Program-made: the position numbers and the translations under genes
Source of the DNA: JABABD01 sp965530995
GTDB taxonomy: Bacteria; Bacteroidota; Bacteroidia; Flavobacteriales; Flavobacteriaceae
Length of the DNA stretch: 5,382 nucleotides
Direction: 5' to 3'
Assembly (NCBI GenBank): GCA_965530995.1
Contig: CBESOB010000190.1
Location: forward strand, 1 to 5,382
In this document: piece after piece, positions 1-5,325 of the stretch
How positions within the stretch are numbered: position 1 is the stretch's first letter
How the letters are laid out: each line of letters begins with the position of its first letter
Notes under the pieces: model-generated
The model's input: the letters and a program-made list of their open reading frames with translations, nothing else
Databases searched by the model: none
What the model was told of the DNA's origin: nothing

Positions 1-21
1 TTTTGTGTAAAACAATTATAC

Positions 22-1132
22 ATGGTAACATCGGATCAAATTAAGAATCTTATAGAACGCCTTGGCGCGTTGAGGAGGTATCTTTGACGTTGATGCCAAG
101 CTTATTGAAATAGCCAACGAAGAAGAGCAAACTTTTGACCCTGATTTCTGGAATGACTCAAAAGCTGCCGAATTGGTCATGCAATCGCTGAGAAACAAAA
201 AGAAATGGGTAGAGAATTACCAAACTGCCAAAACACTTGTTGAGGACTTAGAGGTGATTTACGAATTCCATAAGGAAGGTGAAGCTTCTATGGAAGATGT
301 CCAAAATCGATTTGACAAGGCCATATCTCTCATTGAAAATCTCGAGTTCAAGAACATGCTTTCTGATGAAGGTGATAGTTTGAGTGCCGTCTTGCAGATA
401 ACGGCAGGTGCTGGTGGGACCGAAAGTTGTGATTGGGCAAATATGCTCATGCGCATGTATATGATGTACGCAGAGAAAAGTGGCTTCAAGATCAAGGAAC
501 TCAACTATCAAGAAGGTGATGTTGCCGGTATCAAGACGGTTACTATTGAAATTAATGGTGATTATGCGTTTGGTTGGCTAAAAGGTGAAAATGGGGTGCA
601 TCGATTGGTGCGTATCTCTCCTTTCGACAGTAATGCAAAACGCCATACCAGCTTTGCTTCTGTGTATGTATATCCTTTAGTTGATGAATCCATAGAAATA
701 GACATTAACCCTGCAGATATCGAAATCACTACAGCCCGTTCTAGTGGTGCCGGAGGACAGAATGTAAATAAAGTAGAAACTAAAGTACAGCTAACACATA
801 AGCCTTCGGGAATTCAAATTCAGTGTTCTGAAACAAGATCCCAACACGATAATAGGAATCGCGCCATGCAAATGTTAAAATCTCAGCTATATGAGATCGA
901 ATTGCAAAAGCAAAGAGAACAGCGAGACGATATAGAAGCAGGAAAAATGAAGATAGAATGGGGAAGTCAAATACGTAATTATGTGATGCATCCTTATAAA
1001 CTTGTGAAAGACGTACGTTCAGGACACGAAACTGGTAACGTGGATGCAGTTATGGATGGACAGATCGAAGAATTCCTAAAGGCCTATCTCATGATGATGG
1101 GGCAAAAAGACGAACAAACCAACGAATTATAA
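22..1132 (+). CDS. prfB: Peptide chain release factor 2, expressed by programmed +1 frameshift
   Basis: Class I release factor that recognises UGA and UAA on the ribosome and triggers peptidyl-tRNA hydrolysis in the cytoplasm. Translation starts at ATG 22 and runs 21 codons to UGA 85-87. It then shifts to the +1 frame at GAC 86 and ends at TAA 1130-1132, giving 369 residues (E. coli RF2 has 365). The stop-codon-recognition tripeptide SPF, which defines RF2 rather than RF1, is at residues 199-201 (bases 617-625). The catalytic GGQ, whose Gln is methylated by PrmC in known RF2s, is at 244-246 (bases 752-760) within SSGAGGQNVN. Residue 240, equivalent to position 246 of E. coli RF2, is Ser. The N-terminal helical domain ends in LRRYL-DVDAKL, matching the family on both sides of the shift. 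The frame upstream of ATG 22 stays open to the window edge, but this ATG gives the expected N-terminus. A gene called only from the downstream frame would wrongly begin near 173 (TTG) and lose about 50 residues. There is no Shine-Dalgarno before ATG 22, and the promoter lies outside the window. Confidence 0.97.
73..88 (+). promoter_or_regulatory. prfB autoregulatory +1 frameshift site
   Basis: The sequence AGGAGG-TAT-CTT-TGA-C has all the elements of the classical RF2 recoding site. These are a Shine-Dalgarno-like hexamer at 73-78, a 3-base spacer, the slippery CUU codon at 82-84, and the weak stop context UGA-C at 85-88. In the established mechanism, low RF2 slows termination at UGA. Pairing of the internal hexamer with 16S rRNA then pushes peptidyl-tRNA-Leu from CUU to UUU, so RF2 controls its own synthesis. 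E. coli has AGGGGG where this gene has AGGAGG. A second zero-frame UGA follows at 91-93. Confidence 0.96.
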
Positions 1133-1750
1133 ATGAAAGACATAAATGCTATCATCTTCGATCTTGGAGGTGTATTAATTGATTGGAATCCAGAGTACGT
1201 TTTTCTAGATGTATTCAATGGAGATAGAGTAAAAATGCAATGGTTCTTCGATAAAATCTGTACGATGGATTGGAATGAAAACCAAGATGCGGGTTATCCT
1301 ATTGCCAAAGCCACGGAAGAACGAGTCACCTTGTTTCCTGAGCACGAAGAACTTATCAGAATGTATTATGGACGATGGGTAGAAATGTTAGGAGATTCTT
1401 ATAAGGACAGTGTGGATATACTTAAAAGCCTCGTCAATAATAAGAATTACAAAGTTGTTGCCTTGACCAATTGGAGCCATGAAACATTTCCTATCGCCTT
1501 ACAAAGATTTGACTTCCTGCATTGGTTTGAAGGCATTGTAGTTTCAGGTGAAGAAAAAACGCGCAAACCGTTTCCAGAAATTTATCAAACTACACTCGAG
1601 CGTTTTAGCATTGATGCAAACCGTTCCGTTTTTATAGATGATAATTTAAGAAACGTTGAAGCCTCAAATGCACTGGGTATAAATGGTATTCATTTTACGA
1701 ATCCTGAGACCTTAATTGAGCAGCTAAAAGAATTCAATATAAAGCTATGA
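1133..1750 (+). CDS. HAD-superfamily hydrolase, YihX-like (subfamily IA, variant 3)
   Basis: A 205-residue cytoplasmic hydrolase, probably a phosphatase acting on small phosphorylated metabolites. Motif I is FDLGGVLID, with nucleophile Asp10. Motif II is ALTNWS, with Thr112. Motif III is Lys145 in RKPFPEIYQ. Motif IV is FIDDN, with Asp169 and Asp170. Residues from about 16 to 90 form the helical cap. Motif I reads D-x-G rather than the D-x-D of most HAD phosphatases. E. coli YihX, a glucose-1-phosphate phosphatase, has the same DLG pattern and a similar FFDDN..N-EGAN..G stretch, so activity is still expected. A haloacid-dehalogenase-type reaction is a less likely alternative. The start ATG follows the prfB TAA with no gap, which suggests termination-reinitiation. 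The end overlaps the next gene by four bases. The substrate is unknown. Confidence 0.88.
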   Translation: MKDINAIIFDLGGVLIDWNPEYVFLDVFNGDRVKMQWFFDKICTMDWNENQDAGYPIAKATEERVTLFPEHEELIRMYYGRWVEMLGDSYKDSVDILKSLVNNKNYKVVALTNWSHETFPIALQRFDFLHWFEGIVVSGEEKTRKPFPEIYQTTLERFSIDANRSVFIDDNLRNVEASNALGINGIHFTNPETLIEQLKEFNIKL

Positions 1751-2088
1751 TCAAAATATACCATAACCCACGGTGTCGAAAATCTAGAGAAGGTCTAGCA
1801 ATTATTGAAGACTCGGGGAAAGATTTCGAAATCATTAAATATTTGGAAGACATTCCGACGGAAAAAGAACTTCAAGAAATCATTGAACTTTTAGGTATTG
1901 CCCCTATTGACCTTGTTAGAAAGAATGAACAAATCTGGAAAGACAATTACAAAGGCCAATCACTTTCGGATAAAGCCATAATCGAGGCTATGGTAACATA
2001 TCCAAAACTCATAGAAAGACCAATCGTTGTTAACGGCGGTAAAGCCTTAATTGGTAGGCCTCCTGAAAAATTTTTAGATATTATCTAG
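1747..2088 (+). CDS. arsC: ArsC-family (glutaredoxin-dependent type) reductase
   Basis: A 113-residue thioredoxin-fold protein of the ArsC/Spx/YffB family. In characterised members of the plasmid R773 type, arsenate is reduced to arsenite using glutathione and glutaredoxin. The N-terminus IYHNPRCRKSR carries the active-site Cys10. The three substrate-binding arginines are present as Arg58 (LVRKN), Arg91 (IERPIVV) and Arg104 (IGRPPEK), lining up with Cys12, Arg60, Arg94 and Arg107 of R773 ArsC. This favours the ArsC branch over Spx regulators, which have CxxC, and over YffB. At 113 residues it lacks the roughly 25-residue C-terminal extension of R773 ArsC. Its ATG overlaps the HAD stop (ATGA, 1747-1750), implying coupled translation. 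No arsenite pump, arsR or acr3 is nearby, so a dedicated arsenic-resistance role is uncertain and a general thiol-redox role is possible. Confidence 0.87.
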   Translation: MIKIYHNPRCRKSREGLAIIEDSGKDFEIIKYLEDIPTEKELQEIIELLGIAPIDLVRKNEQIWKDNYKGQSLSDKAIIEAMVTYPKLIERPIVVNGGKALIGRPPEKFLDII

Positions 2089-2116
2089 TTAACAAATCTT
2101 TAACTAACTTTTAACC
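2086..2116 (+). promoter_or_regulatory. Phased TTAAC repeats, candidate operator of the receptor gene
   Basis: TTAAC occurs at 2089, 2100 and 2111, a spacing of exactly 11 bp. Read as hexamers this is TTAACA-N5-TTAACT-N5-TTAACC. Direct repeats with an 11-bp period are the usual binding layout of OmpR/PhoB-family response regulators, and the hexamers resemble the TTAACA unit of Bacillus Pho boxes. The third copy falls where the -33 element of the promoter at 2138-2145 would be, which suits an activator. The first two copies also form a 7-bp inverted repeat, TAGTTAA at 2086-2092 and TTAACTA at 2100-2106. That could be a weak AT-only hairpin after arsC. The regulator is not in the window. Confidence 0.4.
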
Positions 2117-2137
2117 AATACAGCACAAGTCAAATTC

Positions 2138-2145
2138 TACTTTCG
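2138..2145 (+). promoter_or_regulatory. Candidate Bacteroidota -7 promoter element of the receptor gene
   Basis: TACTTTCG differs by one base from the Bacteroidota consensus TAnnTTTG. It lies 35 bases before the receptor ATG, predicting a start of transcription near 2150 and a leader of about 30 bases. No TTG stands at the proper upstream distance; TTAACC at 2111-2116 sits there instead. The gene could still be partly read through from arsC, since no convincing terminator separates them. Confidence 0.45.
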
Positions 2146-2175
2146 CATCTAAATCGATATAACAAAAATCGAATC

Positions 2176-2184
2176 ATGATATGA
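2176..2184 (+). other. Two-codon minigene ATG-ATA-TGA overlapping the receptor start
   Basis: ATG 2176-2178, ATA 2179-2181 and TGA 2182-2184 form a complete Met-Ile open frame. Its last four bases overlap the first four of the receptor gene, whose ATG is at 2181. The bases before it (AAAATCGAATC) closely resemble those before the start of the later PepSY gene (AAAACTCAAATC), so ribosomes may use this ATG. It may be chance, or it may act by termination and reinitiation on the receptor ATG. Confidence 0.3.
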
Positions 2185-4613
2185 AGTATCCGTTACTAAC
2201 CATTTATTTCTTGATATTTTCATTGAATATTCAAGCCCAACCACCAGAGCAAAAAGAAGTCAAAGTAACTGGTAAAGTCATTGATAAAGATTCTAATGAG
2301 CCACTAGAATACGCAACAGTAGCCTTTTTCAGCAAACGCTTAAATAAAATGGTTACTGGAGGTATCACAGATATTAACGGTAATTTTAATATTCCAGTTC
2401 CTACTGGACTTTATGATATAACCGTTGAGTATATTTCTTTCAAAACAGAAACATTTCCTGCCAAACGTCTTGTTCAAGACACTAACCTCGGAACAATTTC
2501 CTTAGGATTGGATTTTGAAGCCTTGGACGCCGTTGAAATTATTGCAGAACGAACGACCGTTGAAATAAAACTTGACAAGAAAATATATAATGTTGGTAAG
2601 GACCTAACAGTAAGAGGAGGCACTGTTATTGACGTTTTGGACAATGTGCCATCAGTATCAGTAGATGTTGAAGGCAATGTTGCGCTTCGTGGTAATGATG
2701 ATGTACGTATCCTTATCAATGGAAAACCTTCTGGATTGGTTGGTTTAAATTCGTCGGATGCGTTGCGACAGTTGCCAGCAGAAGCCATAGAACGGGTCGA
2801 AGTCATCACATCACCATCAGCACGTTATGATGCAGAAGGTACTGCAGGGATATTAAATATAATTTTAAGGCGTAGTAAGTTACAAGGACTTAACGGAGCC
2901 ATGACATTAAATGCTGGTTCTCCACTTGCCGCTGGAATTTCAGGTAATATAAATTATAGAACTGGGGATCTTAATTTTTTCAATACCACTGGTTATAGCT
3001 ACAGAGAGGTACCTGGTAATTCATTTACGAATACAGAATTTTTTAATGGTGACGATCCAAGTACCTTTCTAAGAGAAGATCGCGACTTCGATAGAATTAG
3101 AAAAGGTCTTACTACCAATCTAGGTGTCGAATGGTATGTTAATGACAGTTCTTCATTCACAACATCGATAGTTTACAGAAATAGTGATAACGAAAGTAAT
3201 ACCGAAAATATAATTGATGAATTAAACTCCAGTGGAGATTTAATTAACAGAACAATTCGATTGGATCCTGAATTAGAAGATGATAAAACAGTTCAGTATA
3301 ATCTTAGTTACGATAAGCAGTTTAAAGGAAATAGTCAGCATAAGCTAACATTTGCGTTTCAATATGAAGACAGCGATGAAATCGAGACTTCTCTTATCAA
3401 TCAAAACGGAATTGATACAGAAAACGTTCTTACAGATGAAATGCAGAATCGAATTTTTTTACAATCTGATTATGTCCAACCTATAGGTACTGATGGCCAA
3501 TTCGAATTGGGATATAGAGGAGAGTTCTTGGATCTTAACACCGATTATGTAGTGGAATTCAGTGAAGACGGTAATACATTCGAGAACAATACAGATCTCA
3601 GTAATAATTTAAAATTCATCCAACACGTGAATGCTTTTTACTCTCAGTTTGGGAACAAATTAGGCGACAAATTCTCATATTTATTGGGACTTAGAGTGGA
3701 AAGCACAAGAATTACCATAGATCAAGTGACATCCGGTGATTTTGAAAAAAAGGATTACACGCAATTATTCCCAACAGTTAACCTGGGTTTTGCGATGACT
3801 GAAAACGAAAGTTTCACACTTGGGTATAATAGAAGGATAAGGCGGCCTCGATCAAGATTCATTAATCCCTTTCCCTCAAGGAGTAGTGCCTCAAACCTCT
3901 TTCAAGGAAATCCAGATTTGGATCCAAGTATTTCCGATGCTTTTGATATTGGTTATTTAAATAGATTGGGGAAATTAACCCTTAATGGTTCTGTCTATTA
4001 TCAACATGCCACTGACGTGTTTAGTTTTGTTAGCATTGATACCGGAACAACAGTAGAAATTGGTGGTACGGAAGTGCCGGTGATAATAAGAACGCCTATT
4101 AATTTAGCCACTAACGATCGTTATGGGGGCGAAATTACGGCGACCTATAGAGCGAATAGAAAATTCAATGTGAATGCTAACTTTAATTTATTCCAATCGA
4201 TAACCAAAGGCTCTTTTGAAGAACAAGTACTTGATGCCGAAAATTTAAGTTGGTTTGCACGATTGAATGTCAAATATACCTTACCTGGGAATATCGATTG
4301 GCAAACTAGAATATTCTATAGAGGTCCAAGTGAAACGGCCCAAAGCAAAAGGAGCGGAATTTTCTCTACGGATCTAGCATTTAGCAAGGACTTATTTAAG
4401 GAAAAAGCTTCTTTAGCTCTTAGGGTAAGCGATATATTTAATTCAAGAAAGCGGAAAAGTGAAACCTTCACTCCTACTTTTCAGGGCGTTAGCGAATTTC
4501 AATGGCGACAACGTAGCCTTACTTTATCATTTACCTATCGATTCAATCAGAAGAAAAAACAGGACCGTGGACAAAGAGGCGATGGAAATGATGATCAGGA
4601 TATAGAAGGATAG
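2181..4613 (+). CDS. TonB-dependent-receptor-like outer-membrane beta-barrel protein
   Basis: An 810-residue outer-membrane protein, presumably importing an unidentified ligand with energy from TonB-ExbBD. A signal peptide spans residues 1-19, with likely cleavage after IQA. A carboxypeptidase-regulatory-like beta-sandwich (about 27-110, starting VTGKVIDKDSNEPL) follows. Next is a TonB-box-like segment, LDAVEIIAER (115-124). A plug domain covers about 130-232, with VRILINGKPSG, IERVEVITSPSARYDAEG and AGILNIIL. The rest is barrel of the OMP_b-brl_3 type, including the typical RRIRRPRSRFINPFPS and GNPDLDPS region (550-584). The last strand, LTLSFTYRF, ends at Phe788 and is followed by a 22-residue polar tail (KKKQDRGQRGDGNDDQDIEG). 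It is shorter than SusC proteins, and no susD follows, so it is not a Sus-type glycan system. ATG 2181 is chosen because it opens the signal peptide. The substrate is unknown; a siderophore, another metal complex or a peptide are all possible. Confidence 0.9.
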   Translation: MKYPLLTIYFLIFSLNIQAQPPEQKEVKVTGKVIDKDSNEPLEYATVAFFSKRLNKMVTGGITDINGNFNIPVPTGLYDITVEYISFKTETFPAKRLVQDTNLGTISLGLDFEALDAVEIIAERTTVEIKLDKKIYNVGKDLTVRGGTVIDVLDNVPSVSVDVEGNVALRGNDDVRILINGKPSGLVGLNSSDALRQLPAEAIERVEVITSPSARYDAEGTAGILNIILRRSKLQGLNGAMTLNAGSPLAAGISGNINYRTGDLNFFNTTGYSYREVPGNSFTNTEFFNGDDPSTFLREDRDFDRIRKGLTTNLGVEWYVNDSSSFTTSIVYRNSDNESNTENIIDELNSSGDLINRTIRLDPELEDDKTVQYNLSYDKQFKGNSQHKLTFAFQYEDSDEIETSLINQNGIDTENVLTDEMQNRIFLQSDYVQPIGTDGQFELGYRGEFLDLNTDYVVEFSEDGNTFENNTDLSNNLKFIQHVNAFYSQFGNKLGDKFSYLLGLRVESTRITIDQVTSGDFEKKDYTQLFPTVNLGFAMTENESFTLGYNRRIRRPRSRFINPFPSRSSASNLFQGNPDLDPSISDAFDIGYLNRLGKLTLNGSVYYQHATDVFSFVSIDTGTTVEIGGTEVPVIIRTPINLATNDRYGGEITATYRANRKFNVNANFNLFQSITKGSFEEQVLDAENLSWFARLNVKYTLPGNIDWQTRIFYRGPSETAQSKRSGIFSTDLAFSKDLFKEKASLALRVSDIFNSRKRKSETFTPTFQGVSEFQWRQRSLTLSFTYRFNQKKKQDRGQRGDGNDDQDIEG

Positions 4614-4651
4614 GCCAACTACCCTAATCTCTTATTTTTAAACGCCTTAAC

Positions 4652-4663
4652 TGATAATTATCA
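4652..4663 (+). promoter_or_regulatory. Perfect 12-bp palindrome, candidate operator
   Basis: TGATAA-TTATCA is a perfect palindrome directly before the TTG at 4664-4666, so it lies over or beside the -33 region of both candidate promoters of the PepSY-like gene. A looser CTGAT (4651-4655) and ATCAG (4671-4675) pair surrounds it. The half-site recalls Fur boxes (GATAAT...ATTATC), but the three central bases of a 7-1-7 Fur site are missing, so the regulator is undecided. Confidence 0.35.
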
Positions 4664-4694
4664 TTGTACGATCAGCCTTAGCTTTGTAGTTTTG
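4664..4694 (+). promoter_or_regulatory. Promoter with two abutting TAnnTTTG elements
   Basis: TAGCTTTG (4679-4686) and TAGTTTTG (4687-4694) are both full matches to the Bacteroidota -7 consensus TAnnTTTG and lie back to back. The second has a TTG at 4664-4666 with a 20-base spacer, fitting the usual -33/-7 layout, so it is the better candidate. The first has only a TTA at 4658-4660 at a plausible distance. Transcription would start around 4690-4700, leaving a leader of roughly 40-50 bases before ATG 4742. The promoter lets the PepSY-like gene be expressed independently of the receptor. Confidence 0.6.
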
Positions 4695-4701
4695 GATAAC
4701 A

Positions 4702-4715
4702 TTAACGTTGGTTAA
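4702..4715 (+). repeat. TTAAC/GTTAA inverted repeat in the predicted leader
   Basis: TTAAC-GTTG-GTTAA is a perfect 5-bp inverted repeat with a 4-base centre, just downstream of the predicted transcription start. It uses the same TTAAC word as the array before the receptor gene but in inverted arrangement. It could be an operator or a small weak RNA hairpin. It is short enough to be chance. Confidence 0.3.
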
Positions 4716-4741
4716 TGAGTATTAATCCAAAAACTCAAATC

Positions 4742-5251
4742 ATGAAAAAGTTAGTCTTAAGTTTCGTTGCACTTATTGCGAGTAGTGCCGCATTCGCACA
4801 AATAACGGATATTCAAAACTTAAAAGAAGTTGTTGTATCTGCTGTAAATTATAAATATTTAAGTGCAGTAGATAATCAGGAAGTTGCTGTTCCAATCAAA
4901 GAATTAGAAAGGCAAGTCGCCATTTACGACTTAAAGGAATCTGATTTATATCAAGATGATTATGATTATTATACCGTATCATTCTTTATTCCAGATGGAA
5001 AAATTGTAGCAGCTTATGACCAAAATGGAAATATAATCAGAACCATTGAAAAATTCACGAATTATCAATTACCTGAAGCTGTTAGGGATGCTTTAGAAGA
5101 TCGATTCCCTAATTGGAAGGTCATAAAGGATGTATATCGCGTAAGTTTTCACCATAAAAAAGGTGAGGCAAAAAAAAGTTACAAGGTCATTCTACAAAAT
5201 GGTGATAAGACGATGAGAGTGAAAATGGATGACAAAGGTAATTTCCTATAA
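4742..5251 (+). CDS. Secreted PepSY-like (putative beta-lactamase-inhibitor-like) protein
   Basis: A 169-residue exported protein of the Bacteroidota PepSY-like type; its biochemical role is unknown. A signal peptide at residues 1-19 (MKKLVLSFVALIASSAAFA) is cut before Gln20, so the product is periplasmic or surface-located. Residues 109-169 fit a PepSY-like unit: LPEAVRDALEDRFPNWKV, then strands SYKVILQNG and TMRVKMDDKGNFL. Residues 36-104 look like a diverged copy ending IVAAYDQNGNII, so the protein is probably two units in tandem. ATG 4742 is preferred over the in-frame ATG 4715, because the earlier start puts nine polar residues before the signal peptide. It lies 128 bases after the receptor gene with its own promoter and a strong terminator. 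A role helping the receptor is inferred from adjacency only. It has no nucleotidyltransferase HxGH motif, so any database name of that kind would be wrong. Confidence 0.75.
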   Translation: MKKLVLSFVALIASSAAFAQITDIQNLKEVVVSAVNYKYLSAVDNQEVAVPIKELERQVAIYDLKESDLYQDDYDYYTVSFFIPDGKIVAAYDQNGNIIRTIEKFTNYQLPEAVRDALEDRFPNWKVIKDVYRVSFHHKKGEAKKSYKVILQNGDKTMRVKMDDKGNFL

Positions 5252-5270
5252 TAGAAGAATATCCGAGAAT

Positions 5271-5302
5271 AAAAAAAGGAAGCCAAATTGGCTTCCTTTT
5301 TC
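5271..5302 (+). terminator. Bidirectional rho-independent terminator
   Basis: A near-perfect inverted repeat pairs 5273-5286 (A-run, then GGAAGCCAA) with 5288-5301 (TTGGCTTCC, then T-run) around base 5287. In practice this gives a stem of about 12 bp closed by a loop of 3-5 bases. A-tracts on the left and T-tracts on the right let it work on both strands. It begins about 20 bases after the PepSY stop and faces the convergent gene beyond. Confidence 0.88.
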
Positions 5303-5325
5303 TTATATTATTCTTATATTATTCT
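5300..5325. repeat. 11-bp tandem duplication next to the terminator
   Basis: TTCTTATATTA occurs at 5300-5310 and again at 5311-5321, followed by a partial third copy (TTCT). Read on the minus strand, it repeats the segment around the TAA of the convergent partial gene. It looks like a replication-slippage duplication and has no evident function. Confidence 0.6.

Noticed and set aside
16..511. Minus-strand open frames across the 5' part of prfB
   Set aside because: They lie antisense to a conserved coding region and show no recognisable motif or start signal.
173..1132. Release factor 2 as a shorter protein starting at TTG 173
   Set aside because: This start appears only because the frame is broken by the recoding UGA. 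The upstream codons 22-84 and 86-172 encode the expected RF2 N-terminus, joined at a textbook frameshift site, so this is neither a truncated gene nor a pseudogene.
1747..2088. An arsenic-resistance operon
   Set aside because: Only the ArsC-like reductase is present. No ArsR, arsenite efflux pump or ArsA-like gene is visible, and its partners are prfB and a HAD hydrolase.
2086..2112. A terminator after arsC formed by TAGTTAA/TTAACTA
   Set aside because: The stem is only 7 bp with a single G-C pair and the following T-run is short (ACTTTT). The 11-bp phasing of TTAAC explains the sequence better as a regulatory site.
2474..2809. Minus-strand open frame opposite the plug domain of the receptor
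   Set aside because: It is a Ser/Thr-rich low-complexity translation typical of the antisense of a coding frame, inside a well-supported conserved domain.
2181..4613. A SusC/SusD polysaccharide-utilisation locus
   Set aside because: The receptor is about 810 residues and of the OMP_b-brl_3 type. The next gene is a small PepSY-like protein rather than a SusD lipoprotein, and no glycoside hydrolase is present.
4715..4741. Earlier in-frame ATG of the PepSY-like gene
   Set aside because: It adds MSINPKTQI before a signal peptide that is complete from ATG 4742, and it overlaps the inverted repeat.
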